The notes under the pieces were generated by a model. The model searched no databases and was not told where the DNA came from. It saw only the letters and a list, made by a program, of their open reading frames with translations. Positions 16,930 to 26,474 of a stretch of 64,000 nucleotides of DNA are shown here, piece after piece. Position 1 is the first letter of the stretch; each line of letters opens with the position of its first letter. The stretch is from Desulfomicrobium sp. ZS1 (GTDB lineage: Bacteria; Desulfobacterota; Desulfovibrionia; Desulfovibrionales; Desulfomicrobiaceae): contig NZ_CP100351.1 of the NCBI RefSeq assembly GCF_024204645.1, positions 3,250,001 to 3,314,000 on the forward strand, written 5' to 3'. The translations under genes were made by a program, and so were the position numbers.

Positions 16930-18066
16930 ATGAACTCTCCACAAAACAGGCCCATGTACCTGTTCCTCATCGCGCTGGCCGTATTGAGCGCCCTGGGATT
17001 CCAGGGTTGGCGCACGCTTTTCAACAACTACGCGGTGGAGGTGGCGCAGGTCACGGGCCAGCAGATAGGGATGATTCAGGGACTACGCGAGGTACCTGGA
17101 TTTCTGGCTCTGCTTGTCATCTACCTTCTGGTCTTCGTACGCGAGCACCGTCTGGCCGTGCTCTCGCTCATGGTCATGGGGCTGGGCGTGATGCTGACGG
17201 GCATGATGCCAAGCTACGGCGGCCTGATCCTGACCACCCTGGTCATGTCCTTCGGGTTCCACTACTATGAGACTTTAAGCCAATCCCTGACCCTGCAGTA
17301 CTTCAGCGTCGCCCAGAGCCCGGTGGTCATGGGTCGCCTGCGCGCGGCGGGTTCCATCGCCAATATCGCCATCGGCCTCGTCTTTCTGGTGGCCGTAAAC
17401 CATGCCGGCTACCAGACCCTGTACGTGTCGCTTGGCATCTTCATCATGGCCTCGGCCAGCCTCTTCCTGCTGGCCAAACCGACACGCACGGACCTGCCGC
17501 TTCAACGCAAAAACATGGTCCTGCGCCGCCGTTACTGGCTCTTTTACGTGCTGACCTTTTTGTCCGGCTCCCGGCGGCAGATTTTCGTAGCCTTCGCCGT
17601 ATTCCTGATGGTCTCGAAATTCGGTTACACAATCACGGAGGTCACGCTGCTGTTCATGCTCAACAACGCCGTGAACTCATTCCTGAGCCCCATGATCGGC
17701 CGAGCCGTGAACCACTTCGGAGAACGCAAGGTGCTGTCCCTGGAGTACTCCGCCCTGTTCTTCATCTTCCTCGGCTACGCCTTGGCCGACAGCAAACTCC
17801 TGGTGGCCGTTCTCTACATTCTGGACCACATTTTCTACAATTTCGCCATGGCCATCCGCTCCTTTTTCCAAAAGATCGCCGACCCGCGCGACATCGCACC
17901 GAGCATGGCCGTGGGTTTCACCATCAACCATATCGCGGCCGTGGTCATCCCCATCACGGGCGGCCTGCTCTGGATGGTGGACTACCGCATCCCCTTCGTG
18001 GGCGGCGCGGTGCTGAGCCTCGTGTCCCTGGCCTTCGTGCAGTGCATCCGTACCGAGAAGGCGTGA
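16930..18066 (+). CDS. MFS transporter
   Basis: 378 residues with 11-12 membrane segments. Major facilitator protein; the loop between helices 2 and 3 is atypical but the two-bundle layout with a central cytoplasmic loop (about 190-205, TRTDLPLQRKNMVLRRRYW) is visible. The motif VNHFGERKVLS near 270 is the duplicated A-loop of the second half. The substrate cannot be predicted. The gene stands alone: 221 bases separate it from the GrlR-like gene and another 221 from the next gene. Confidence 0.82.
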   Translation: MNSPQNRPMYLFLIALAVLSALGFQGWRTLFNNYAVEVAQVTGQQIGMIQGLREVPGFLALLVIYLLVFVREHRLAVLSLMVMGLGVMLTGMMPSYGGLILTTLVMSFGFHYYETLSQSLTLQYFSVAQSPVVMGRLRAAGSIANIAIGLVFLVAVNHAGYQTLYVSLGIFIMASASLFLLAKPTRTDLPLQRKNMVLRRRYWLFYVLTFLSGSRRQIFVAFAVFLMVSKFGYTITEVTLLFMLNNAVNSFLSPMIGRAVNHFGERKVLSLEYSALFFIFLGYALADSKLLVAVLYILDHIFYNFAMAIRSFFQKIADPRDIAPSMAVGFTINHIAAVVIPITGGLLWMVDYRIPFVGGAVLSLVSLAFVQCIRTEKA

Positions 18067-18226
18067 TCCACAGCACTGAAGAAACCGCCCAGAAAACTGC
18101 ACCATGAATGCACAACACGGCACAGTTGTGCAAAAATCAACCAGCACAAGCCCCAACGGTCGCAGCCTCGTAATGTTCAACCCATGAAGAATACTCATCA
18201 AAAATTCATCCTCAAATGCCTACCGC

Positions 18227-18243
18227 TTGGCATGATACTTGAT
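18227..18243 (+). promoter_or_regulatory. Weak candidate sigma-54 promoter for the zraP-like gene
   Basis: TTGGCATGATACTTGAT matches the sigma-54 consensus except for two bases, one of which is in the important -12 GC (here GA). It lies 45 bases before the zraP-like ATG. E. coli zraP is known to be sigma-54 dependent through ZraR, which raises the prior, but the -12 mismatch lowers it. Confidence 0.35.
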
Positions 18244-18287
18244 CTATCCTTGCATAATGGATTGCAATAACAAACCGGAGAATACTC

Positions 18288-18794
18288 ATGAAGATAACAC
18301 CCAAAATCATCCTGGCCCTGACCCTTTTCTTCGCCTTGGCCGGATTCGCTTCCGCCCAGGGACTCGGAAAGGGAATGAGCGCCTTGAGCCCTGAAAAACA
18401 GGCCATCGTGGAGAAAGCCCACGAAGAATTCGCCACCGCCACAGCAGATCTGAAAAAACAGATTTTTGCCAAGGAGTCCGCCCTCAACGCCCAAATCTAC
18501 GGCGACACCGCAGATGAAAAGAAGATCGAAGCCCTTGTCTCCGAAATCAATGCCTTGAACGCCCGTGTCTACGCCGAGCAGGTCACGCTGCACAGGAAAA
18601 TGGCCAAGGAAGGCATCACTCCCGAACCGCAGCATGGCAAGATGTCAGGCATGGGCTGTCCCATGATGAGCGGCGGCGGCATGAAGCACGGCATGATGGG
18701 TGGGATGAAGCATGGCATGCCTGATGCCGGCGCGGCCGAACAGGCTCCTGCCGAACAGAACGGCCACGACGCCCACGCCCCGACCAAGCAGTAA
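18288..18794 (+). CDS. ZraP-like periplasmic metal-responsive protein
   Basis: 168 residues. Signal peptide residues 1-23 (cleavage FASA-Q). The mature part has a long helical region (LSPEKQAIVEKAHEEFATATADLKKQI... about 32-105) typical of the Spy/CpxP/ZraP group of periplasmic chaperones. A Met- and His-rich tail follows (KMSGMGCPMM, GGMKHGMMGGMKHGM) that probably binds zinc or copper. GGAG at 18279-18282 is the ribosome site. A good terminator follows. No two-component partner is adjacent. Confidence 0.8.
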   Translation: MKITPKIILALTLFFALAGFASAQGLGKGMSALSPEKQAIVEKAHEEFATATADLKKQIFAKESALNAQIYGDTADEKKIEALVSEINALNARVYAEQVTLHRKMAKEGITPEPQHGKMSGMGCPMMSGGGMKHGMMGGMKHGMPDAGAAEQAPAEQNGHDAHAPTKQ

Positions 18795-18832
18795 CCTCCC
18801 GCGCCGACATCGGCGCACGTAAACTCCTCGAC

Positions 18833-18871
18833 AAATCCCCCAAGTTTGCAGAAGCTTAGGGGATTTCTTTT
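18833..18871 (+). terminator. Intrinsic terminator after the zraP-like gene
   Basis: AAATCCCC (18833-18840) pairs with GGGGATTT (18859-18866), extended inward by AAG/CTT after one mismatch, followed by CTTTTT. It ends just upstream of the EamA gene. Confidence 0.75.
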
Positions 18872-18894
18872 TGTCATCCTCTTACCCCACGCTC

Positions 18895-19791
18895 ATGAAA
18901 CATTCGACATCCTCAAAATCATTGCAGGGCATCCTCTTCGCCCTCGGCGCGACGGTCATCTGGTCCGGCAATTTCATCGTTGCCCGCAGCCTGAACCAGA
19001 GCATCGAACCCGCCACCCTCTCCATGCTGCGCTGGGCCACGGCCTTTGTGGGTTTGCTACCCTTCGCCTGGCGCGCCGCGTGGGCGGAGGGCGCGGCCAT
19101 CCGCAGGAGCATGCCGGCCATGATCCCCATGGCGCTCCTCGGCGTCACAACCTTCAACGCCTTGCTCTACAAGGCGGCCCACACCACCTCGACTCTGAAC
19201 CTGTCGCTCATTGCCACATCCACGCCGGTCTTCATCATCCTTCTGGCCCGGATATTTCTCCACGAACGGCTGACCACCCGCAAAATGCTCGGCCTGACCG
19301 TCGCCCTCGGGGGCGTGCTGCTGCTCATCACCGGCGGCGACCCGGGCCGCCTGGCGGGCCTTGATTTTGCCATCGGGGATCTGTGGATGAGCCTGGCCGC
19401 CGTCATTTTCGCGGGATACAGCATCCTGGTGCGCCGCTTTCCCGGAGGGCTGAGCCAACCCGTCTTCCTGCTGACGCTGTTCGGCGTCGGCATCCTGTTT
19501 CTGGCTCCATGGACAGCATGGGAACTGCTCACCACCGGAGTCCCGACAATCACCATCGGCGCGGCGGGGGCCATCCTCTACATCGGACTCGGAGCGTCGC
19601 TTGCTTCCTATGCCATGTGGAACAGCGCAGTGGCGTCCATCGGCCCCTCACTGGCCGGGCTGATTTACTACAGCCTGCCCCTTTTCAGCGGAGTCACGGC
19701 CTTTCTCTTTCTGGGGGAACCCATGGGACTCATCCATCTGCTCAGCGCGGGCTGCATCCTCGGCGGCATCGTGCTGGCCACGCGGAGATAA
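18895..19791 (+). CDS. EamA/DMT-family transporter (RhaT-like)
   Basis: 298 residues with ten membrane helices in two EamA repeats (about 10-140 and 165-297). Each repeat has the usual signature, for example WSGNFIVARSL near the start and the IGPSLAGLIYYSLPLFSGVTAFLFLGEP region near the end. These proteins export metabolites or amino acids (family knowledge); substrate unknown. ATG at 18895 was chosen; a TTG at 18871 would add eight residues inside the terminator. Confidence 0.85.
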   Translation: MKHSTSSKSLQGILFALGATVIWSGNFIVARSLNQSIEPATLSMLRWATAFVGLLPFAWRAAWAEGAAIRRSMPAMIPMALLGVTTFNALLYKAAHTTSTLNLSLIATSTPVFIILLARIFLHERLTTRKMLGLTVALGGVLLLITGGDPGRLAGLDFAIGDLWMSLAAVIFAGYSILVRRFPGGLSQPVFLLTLFGVGILFLAPWTAWELLTTGVPTITIGAAGAILYIGLGASLASYAMWNSAVASIGPSLAGLIYYSLPLFSGVTAFLFLGEPMGLIHLLSAGCILGGIVLATRR

Positions 19792-19913
19792 TGCGAGTAA
19801 CCTGAATCATGGCTCTTGCCTTTGGACGCCTACAGGCCTAAGGACGGCTCGTTCCGGCATCCGGCCGGAACCGACACGAACAGCAGCGCCGCGCGGCGCA
19901 AACGGATACAGCC

Positions 19914-20516
19914 ATGATCACTCTTTTCATCAGCCTGAGCATGAAACTCTTTTTTCTGCTCACGCCCTTTTTCGTTCTGACCGTCTTTTTGTCCATGACC
20001 GAGCTCATGACCAAGGCCGAACAGCGCATGGTGGCCATCCGCACCACCATGGCCGTCATGGTCATCAGCCTCGTCCTCTATTTCGCGGGTAACCCCATTT
20101 TCTCCACTCTCGGCATCACCCTGGACGGGTTCCGCATCGGCGCGGGCAGTCTCTTGTTCCTTTCGGCCGTGTCCCTGGTCTCGGGCAAACGCACCAGCCA
20201 GGAGGCGGCCCCGGACGTGGACTTCGCCGTGGTTCCCCTGGCCATCCCCATCACCGTCGGCCCGGCCACCATCGGTACGCTGCTCATCCTCGGCGCGGAA
20301 CTGGGCGGCCCCACGGAACGGGCAGTCGGCGCGGGGGCCCTGGTCTGCTCCTGCCTGTCCGTGGGAATTCTGCTGCGTTCGGCACGTCCCCTGAAGAGGC
20401 TCCTCGGTTCCGTGGGCCTGTCCGTCATGACCAAGATCACGGGCCTGGTCCTCTCGGCCATGGCGGCCCAGATCGTGTTCACCGGGATCAGGAATTTTCT
20501 GGTACAGGGTTCGTGA
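19914..20516 (+). CDS. MarC-family integral membrane protein
   Basis: 200 residues, six membrane segments. MarC/YchE family, function unresolved despite the old antibiotic-resistance link. Family motifs include FFVLTVFLSMTELMTKAE near the N-terminus and VPLAIPITVGPATIGTLLILGAE in the middle. It starts 122 bases after the EamA gene and converges on the glycosyltransferase gene. Confidence 0.85.
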   Translation: MITLFISLSMKLFFLLTPFFVLTVFLSMTELMTKAEQRMVAIRTTMAVMVISLVLYFAGNPIFSTLGITLDGFRIGAGSLLFLSAVSLVSGKRTSQEAAPDVDFAVVPLAIPITVGPATIGTLLILGAELGGPTERAVGAGALVCSCLSVGILLRSARPLKRLLGSVGLSVMTKITGLVLSAMAAQIVFTGIRNFLVQGS

Positions 20517-20580
20517 GGCAGGGGCGTCAGGGATATGCAGGACGCATGGCGTGACCTGCCGTTTTTGGAACAAACGGGGC

Positions 20581-21579
20581 TTAAGAATCTTTCAGCTCGT
20601 GGATAAGCGTGGCCAGAATCCCGGCCACCCGCCTGGATGAGAAACGATCGGCAATCGCGCGGGCCCGCCTGCACATGGCCGCATCCTGACCACGCCGGAT
20701 CAGACGCAACATTTCCCGCCGCAGATGCTCCTCATCGACCTTGGCCCAGAGCATCCCGGGCCGAAAATGCGGCAGCATCCCAGCCATGCGCTCTCCCACC
20801 GGCTCCACTTCAAAGCGCAAGGGAATGGAGTTGCGCTCATCCATGAACTCCATGTTCCCGGACCAGCCCGTGGCCAGCACTGGCACGCCGTGGCTCATGG
20901 CCTCGCTCAGGCCGAGCCCCCAAGCCTCGCCCCGGTGCGGGCTGACGTAGGCCAGCGCTCCCTCGTGCAGGGCGGCCATGCGGCCGTCGGTCAAATCCGA
21001 ACCCAGGCTGATCACTCCCGACAAATCATCCAGCGACACATTCTTGCGGTACTGTTTGAGCACCAGGCGAACATCCGCTCCGGCCGCCGCCCGCACGCGG
21101 ACAAAAACCCGCAGCAGGGCTTCCACATTCTTGCGCGGATTGACGGCGTCCACGATGGAAAAAAAATAGCGTCCCGCCCCCAACCTTTCCTTCGCCCATG
21201 CACGATCCGCGTCAGTCGGGACAACCGCCTCGACCACATGCGGCAGCACCCGCACCACCCCATGGCCCTGGCCCAGAGCCTGCGCGGAAAACGCAGAGGC
21301 CGTCCACACCGCACGCACCAGCTTAAATCCGGGCCTGTATATCTCGGGCAGGGTGCTCCCTTCCCATACCGCGTAACCGACCACCGGCTTCTCGCGCAGC
21401 ACGGGATTGTCGGTGAATATCCGTGGCCAGAAAACGGGATCTTCGTGCACGACGGCCAGATCTGCCTCCTCGAGCCGGTCCACGACCTTGAATCCGGCCA
21501 GGGCCAGACACCGCCGGTAGGCCTCGCCCGCACGGCGATGGCTGATGTAGTCCGAAAGGTGCCACCAGACGCGCGTCAT
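20581..21579 (-). CDS. Glycosyltransferase, GT4-like (group 1)
   Basis: 332 residues. GT-B fold transferase: the C-terminal half has YVSPHRGEAWGLGLSEAMSHGVPVLATGWSG, the nucleotide-sugar binding EX7E-type region of GT4 enzymes, and FSIVDAVNPRKNVEALL, the usual core strand. The acceptor is unknown. The ATG at 21579 overlaps the stop of the methyltransferase gene, and it is the last cistron of the leftward RND operon, which is an unusual partner. Confidence 0.82.
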   Translation of the reverse strand: MTRVWWHLSDYISHRRAGEAYRRCLALAGFKVVDRLEEADLAVVHEDPVFWPRIFTDNPVLREKPVVGYAVWEGSTLPEIYRPGFKLVRAVWTASAFSAQALGQGHGVVRVLPHVVEAVVPTDADRAWAKERLGAGRYFFSIVDAVNPRKNVEALLRVFVRVRAAAGADVRLVLKQYRKNVSLDDLSGVISLGSDLTDGRMAALHEGALAYVSPHRGEAWGLGLSEAMSHGVPVLATGWSGNMEFMDERNSIPLRFEVEPVGERMAGMLPHFRPGMLWAKVDEEHLRREMLRLIRRGQDAAMCRRARAIADRFSSRRVAGILATLIHELKDS

Positions 21580-22193
21580 CGAGCCCCACCCTTGCGCCAC
21601 GGCCAGGGGAAAAACATAGGAGTGGCGAGCTGATAGTCCCTGTACGCCTGCCCATGGACATGCAGGAGCTTTTTCTCTTCAATCCACGCCCCGACGAGCA
21701 CATAGGCGCTCAAAACCAGGCTGGTCACCAGTTCCGCCGCGTCGAAGACACCGGTTCGGGTCCACAGCAACAAAAGCGCGCCCCCGTACCACGGATGTCG
21801 AACCCGGCCCAGAATGCCCGCGGTGCGCAGCTCCGAGGCATAGGAACTACCGGCATAGGAACAGCTCGAGCGCAACTGCGCCAAACCTCCGACCACGCTC
21901 AGGTCGTATTCCCTGGCCCCGGCCCAGAAGAGCCACAGGGCCGCGCCAAGCAGGGCGAAGCGCGGCAGGGCGAGCGCGCCGCTCCAGACAAAAAGCGCGT
22001 CCCCGGCCAGGGAATGCTTGAACAGAAGCAGCGGGACAAGGGTCAACACGGCCAAACCATTGTAGGCCAGACGATAGAAGGGACAGAGCCGGGGAAACAG
22101 GCCGGAGACCAGGCGCATCCAGGAGGGGCTGATGAGCAGGCTGTGCAGGCCGCCCCAGGCGGCCCAGCCCAGGGCGAGCAGGAGAAGTTTCAT
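21576..22193 (-). CDS. ICMT/PEMT-like membrane methyltransferase (NnrU/MSR-type)
   Basis: 205 residues, about five membrane segments. The C-terminal core GRVRHPWYGGALLLLW, followed by IEEKKLLHVHGQAYRDYQ, is the SAM-binding core of the isoprenylcysteine/phospholipid methyltransferase superfamily. Many bacterial members of this type have unknown substrates. The start overlaps the end of the RND pump gene (ATGA) and its stop overlaps the glycosyltransferase start. Confidence 0.75.
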   Translation of the reverse strand: MKLLLLALGWAAWGGLHSLLISPSWMRLVSGLFPRLCPFYRLAYNGLAVLTLVPLLLFKHSLAGDALFVWSGALALPRFALLGAALWLFWAGAREYDLSVVGGLAQLRSSCSYAGSSYASELRTAGILGRVRHPWYGGALLLLWTRTGVFDAAELVTSLVLSAYVLVGAWIEEKKLLHVHGQAYRDYQLATPMFFPWPWRKGGAR

Positions 22194-25100
22194 TTCACCA
22201 GAGAATCCCCGCCCTCCAGATTGCGCCCGATCTCGTCCTTTTCGCGGTCATGGGAATGATCGCGGGCCACGAGCATGTAGATGGATGGGATGATGAACAG
22301 GGTGAACAGAGTGCCGATGGCTATGCCGCCCACCAGGACCAGACCGATGGAGTTCCGGGCCGCAGCTCCCGCGCCCGTGACCAGGGTCAGGGGGAAGTGC
22401 CCGGCGATGGTCGCGCCCGTGGTCATCAGGATGGGGCGCAGGCGGGTCAGGGCCGCCTCATGCACGGCCTCGCGCTTGGAACGCCCGAGTTTCTGCAACT
22501 GATTGGCGAACTCGACGATGAGGATGCCGTTCTTGGAGACCAGCCCCACCAGCGTGACCAGACCGACCTGGGAATAGATGTTCATGGTCGTGGTCCAGCC
22601 TGCCGTCCAGAAGGCCACGTTCGGGTCGGGCATCTTCAGGAAGGTGAAGATGAGGGACCCGAAAACGGCCAGCGGCACCGACCCGGCCAGGATGACGAAA
22701 GGATCGCGGAAACTGTTGAATTGCGCGGCCAGCACCAGAAAAATGAGCACCACGGCCAGGCCGAAGGCGGTCAGGAACTTGTTGCCCTCAGTCCTGAGCT
22801 GGCGCGAATCTCCGGTGTAATCGAGCACGTAGCCCTGGGGCAGGATCTTGACGGCCTCGTCTTCCAGAAAGCGCAGGGCTTCATCCAGGGGACGGACGGC
22901 CACACCGCTGATCTTCACGGCGTTGAGCTGCTGAAAACGGTTCAGGGAACGGGCCACGGTCGTTTCCTTGATGGTCGCCACGGAGGACAGGGGCACGAGC
23001 ACGCCATCCGGTCCGGTAACGTGGATGTTGCTCAGCTGGTCCGGAGTCAGCCGATCGATCCGCTGCACCTGTGGGATGACCTTGTAGCTGCGGCCGTCGA
23101 TGTTGAACCGGTTCACATAGTTGCCGCCCATCATGGCGCTGACGTCGCCGCCCACGGACGCGAGGCTCAGGCCCATGGCCGCGACCTTGTCGCGGTCGAT
23201 GACCAGTTCGGCCTGGGGCTGGTCGATTTTGACGTCGATGAGCGGCGGAAAGGCGAACATGCCGCTCTGCATGGCCTTGACCTGGATCTGCCGGGCGAAG
23301 TTCAGGATCTCTTCCTGATCCGCCGTGGAGGCGAGGATGAATTCCACCGGAAAATCGCCGCCACCGGGCAGGGCCGGCGGCGTGACCGGAAACATCTGGA
23401 TCCCCGGAATGGCGGCGAGGCCGGCCTGCACTTCGGGCAGGATCTCGGCCACGGTCCGTTCCCGCTGTTCCCACGGCGAAACGACCAGGCCGCAAAACCC
23501 GCTGGACGGGAACGTGACCTGGAAGGTGAACTGGGCCTCCGGCGTATCCATGAAGACCTTGTTGGCCGCCGCCGCGTACACGCTGGTCTGATCCAGGGTC
23601 GAATCGGCCGAGGCGTCGAGGATGCCGAAGATGACGCCCTGGTCCTCGGATGGGGCCAGCTCCGTGGCCGACATGATGAACATGGGTACGGTCAGTCCGC
23701 TGATGACGAGCCAGATCAGGTACACGGCCGGACGGGCATTGAGCGTCCCATCCAGCAGGCGCCCGTAGAAGCGGCGCAGCCGGGCGAAATCGCGCGAAAT
23801 GCGTCCGGCCAGTCCATGCTCTTCCAGGCCCGGCTTCAAAAGCTTGGCGGACATGAGCGGGGACAGGGTCAGGGCCACGATGCCGGAAATGGTCACGGCC
23901 CCGGCCAGGGTGAAGGCGAACTCGCGGAACAGGGAGCCGGTCAGTCCGCCCTGCAGCCCGATGGGCGCATAGACCGCGGCCAGGGTGATGGTCATGGCGA
24001 TAAGCGGCCCGATCAGCTCGCGCGCGCCAAGAATGGCGGCGTCCAGCGGCGTTTGCCCCTCGGAAATATGGCGCTCCACATTCTCGACGACCACGATGGC
24101 GTCATCGACCACAAGCCCCACGGACAGCACCACGGCCAAGAGCGTGAGCAGGTTTACCGTGAACCCGAATATCTGCATCAGGAATACGGCGCCGATCAGG
24201 GACAGCGGGATGGCGATGACCGGAATGAGCACGGCCCGAAAGGAGCCTATGAACAGAAAAATGATGACCACGACGATAAGCAGCGTGTCGCCAAGGGTCT
24301 TCAAAACCTCGTGGATGGCGCTGTTGATGTATTCCGTGGCGTCGTAGGCGATGCGGCCCTTCATGCCCGAAGGCAGAGTGCTCTGGATGGCTTCCATCTC
24401 CGTGCGCACCAGACCGATGACATCGATGGAGTTTGCATTCGGCAAGGGCCAGACGCCGATGAAGACGGCGGTTTCACCGGTGAAGCGCACCTCCGCGCCG
24501 TAGTCTTCCGCACCGAGGGCGACGTCCGCGATGTCCCCGAGGCGGACCACGGCTCCGTTCTCCTCGCGGATGGCCAGCTGCTTGAATTCGTCGGCCGAGC
24601 GCAGATCCGTATCCGCCGTGAGGTTGATCTGCACCAGCTCGCCCTTGGTCTGGCCCAGGGCGGAGAGGTAGTTGTTGGCGGCCAGGGCCTGACGCACCGC
24701 CGCCGGGGTCACGTTCAGGGCGGCCATGCGGTCGGGCTTGAGCCAGATGCGCATGGCGAAGGTCCGCGCGCCCAGGATGTCGGCCCGCTGCACGCCGGAA
24801 AGGGCGGAGAGGCGGGGCTGGATCACGCGCATGAGATAGTCCGTGATCTGGTTCTGCTCCAAATCCGGGGAGGTGAAGCTCAGGTAGGCCGAAGCGAACT
24901 GGCTGTCCGCCGACTCCACGTTCAGGATGGGCACCTCGGCCTCGGGCGGGAGGTCTCCGCGCACCTGATCGACCTTGGCGCTGATCTCGGACAGGGCCTC
25001 GATCGGGTCATAGTTGAGCTTCAGGCGAACGTTGATGGTCGACAGGTTCTGGGCGCTCTGGGACTGGATGTAGTCGATGCCGTCGGCCGCGGCGATGGCC

Positions 25101-25306
25101 CGCTCCAGGGGGGTGGTGATGAAACCGCGCACCAGCTCGGCACTGGCGCCGACATAGGTCGTGGTCACGGTGACCATGGCGTTGTCGCTGCGCGGATACT
25201 GACGGACCGAAAGGGAAAAGATCGCCTGCAATCCGGCGAGGATGATGAGCAGGTTGATGACCAGGGCCAGCACCGGACGACGAATGAAAATATCGGTGAA
25301 TTTCAT
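22190..25306 (-). CDS. RND efflux transporter, inner-membrane pump (HAE1 type)
   Basis: 1038 residues, normal for AcrB/MexB-type proton-driven pumps. The N-terminus FTDIFIRRPVLALVINLLII, the proton-relay Asp pair in VGLVVDDAIVVVENVERH (helix 4), and the C-terminal repeat GLVSKNGILIVEFANQLQ are clear. Two large periplasmic loops are present. It works with the adaptor encoded upstream; no TolC-type outer-membrane gene is in the cluster, so one must be supplied elsewhere. Substrates not predictable. Confidence 0.95.
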   Translation of the reverse strand: MKFTDIFIRRPVLALVINLLIILAGLQAIFSLSVRQYPRSDNAMVTVTTTYVGASAELVRGFITTPLERAIAAADGIDYIQSQSAQNLSTINVRLKLNYDPIEALSEISAKVDQVRGDLPPEAEVPILNVESADSQFASAYLSFTSPDLEQNQITDYLMRVIQPRLSALSGVQRADILGARTFAMRIWLKPDRMAALNVTPAAVRQALAANNYLSALGQTKGELVQINLTADTDLRSADEFKQLAIREENGAVVRLGDIADVALGAEDYGAEVRFTGETAVFIGVWPLPNANSIDVIGLVRTEMEAIQSTLPSGMKGRIAYDATEYINSAIHEVLKTLGDTLLIVVVIIFLFIGSFRAVLIPVIAIPLSLIGAVFLMQIFGFTVNLLTLLAVVLSVGLVVDDAIVVVENVERHISEGQTPLDAAILGARELIGPLIAMTITLAAVYAPIGLQGGLTGSLFREFAFTLAGAVTISGIVALTLSPLMSAKLLKPGLEEHGLAGRISRDFARLRRFYGRLLDGTLNARPAVYLIWLVISGLTVPMFIMSATELAPSEDQGVIFGILDASADSTLDQTSVYAAAANKVFMDTPEAQFTFQVTFPSSGFCGLVVSPWEQRERTVAEILPEVQAGLAAIPGIQMFPVTPPALPGGGDFPVEFILASTADQEEILNFARQIQVKAMQSGMFAFPPLIDVKIDQPQAELVIDRDKVAAMGLSLASVGGDVSAMMGGNYVNRFNIDGRSYKVIPQVQRIDRLTPDQLSNIHVTGPDGVLVPLSSVATIKETTVARSLNRFQQLNAVKISGVAVRPLDEALRFLEDEAVKILPQGYVLDYTGDSRQLRTEGNKFLTAFGLAVVLIFLVLAAQFNSFRDPFVILAGSVPLAVFGSLIFTFLKMPDPNVAFWTAGWTTTMNIYSQVGLVTLVGLVSKNGILIVEFANQLQKLGRSKREAVHEAALTRLRPILMTTGATIAGHFPLTLVTGAGAAARNSIGLVLVGGIAIGTLFTLFIIPSIYMLVARDHSHDREKDEIGRNLEGGDSLVK

Positions 25307-25349
25307 GGGGTGATCGCGTGAAAATGTTGCTCGAAGGTTTTGGCCCGCA

Positions 25350-26474
25350 TCAGGAATTTTCCGGCGTGGGCGCGATCTTGAATTCAGGGTTCAGGGCATT
25401 GTCCACAATCACGGACTGGCCGTTGCGGTACTTGAAGACTCCGGTGCTGACGACGGTCTGTCCGGGCGCGACCCCTCGGGTCACGGTCACGAAATCGCCG
25501 CGCCGCTCGCCCAGGGTCACGAACTGCTGCCGCAGCACGAGGCCTTGCGTGCCGTTCCCTTCAGCCTGCTCGACCACAAAGACCGAATCGCTGTATGCCG
25601 CGAACAGCACGGCGGTGGCGGGCACGAGCGTCACGTCCTGCCGTGCGGGCAGGAGCACTCCCGCGTTCACGAACATGCCGGGGCGCAGGATCTCTGCGGG
25701 GTTGTTGAACACGGCCTGCATGCGCACGGTGCGGGTCGCGCTGTCGGCCAGAGGCTCCATGGCCACGAGGCGGCCTTCCAGGGTCTGTCCTGGCAGAGCG
25801 TCGGAGGTCACGCGGACGGTGTAACCGGTCCGCACCTGTCCAACCTGCTGCTGGGGCAGCACGAACTCGACGTACACGGAATCGAGCCGCTGCAACGTGG
25901 CGACCTTGTCGGCATCCCCCAGATTCTGGCCCAGATTCACATGGCGCAGGCCCAAGGTTCCGGCAAAGGGGGCGCGAATGGTTTTCTTGGCGATGACGGC
26001 CCTGAGCGCGTCCATTTGCGCCAAAATCTGACGGTGCTCGGCCAGGGCCACGTCATACTCGGATTTGGCGGTGGAGTGCTGAGCCAGAAGGGTTTCGATC
26101 CTTTTCAAGCTGATGCGGGCCAGATTTTCGCTGGCCTCCAGGGCCCGCAGCTGCGCGGTTTCCTGAGAGACATCCAGTTGCACGAGCACTTCCCCGGCTT
26201 CGACTCGGTCCCCGGAGTCGAAATCTATGCGCACGACCTTGCCCGGAGTTTCGGCGGTCAGGGTCACGCCCTGCACGGGGGTGACCGAACCCACCGCGCG
26301 CAGAACCGTCTCCCAGGACGCGCTGGTGGCGTTGGCCGTGGAGATGACCGCCGGGGGCATGACAAAGGATTCGCCCTGGGCGATCATTTTTCTGATCTGC
26401 AAGGCCTTGATTCCGACCAGGGCACCGGCCACGACTGCGACAAGAAGAACGGCAAGAAGAATTTTTTTTATCAT
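25350..26474 (-). CDS. RND efflux periplasmic adaptor (membrane fusion protein)
   Basis: 374 residues. Signal anchor at residues 1-24, then the lipoyl/barrel domain with GSVTPVQGVTLTAETPGKV and VEAGEVLVQLD, a short alpha-hairpin (about 110-155), and the second lipoyl half IRAPFAGTLGLRHVNLGQ. A C-terminal beta-barrel follows. The start at 26474 was chosen because it gives the signal; the frame extends upstream without conserved content. First gene of the operon; 43 bases before the pump gene. Confidence 0.92.
   Translation of the reverse strand: MIKKILLAVLLVAVVAGALVGIKALQIRKMIAQGESFVMPPAVISTANATSASWETVLRAVGSVTPVQGVTLTAETPGKVVRIDFDSGDRVEAGEVLVQLDVSQETAQLRALEASENLARISLKRIETLLAQHSTAKSEYDVALAEHRQILAQMDALRAVIAKKTIRAPFAGTLGLRHVNLGQNLGDADKVATLQRLDSVYVEFVLPQQQVGQVRTGYTVRVTSDALPGQTLEGRLVAMEPLADSATRTVRMQAVFNNPAEILRPGMFVNAGVLLPARQDVTLVPATAVLFAAYSDSVFVVEQAEGNGTQGLVLRQQFVTLGERRGDFVTVTRGVAPGQTVVSTGVFKYRNGQSVIVDNALNPEFKIAPTPENS

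Noticed and set aside
20517-20580. Possible terminator between MarC and glycosyltransferase genes
   Set aside because: The arms GGCAG and CTGCC are short and far apart; GTTTTT follows but the stem is not convincing.
22250-25321. A 1023-residue open frame on the plus strand opposite the RND pump
   Set aside because: It is an antisense shadow of a highly GC-biased gene; composition is rich in G, H, Q and R and no domain is seen.
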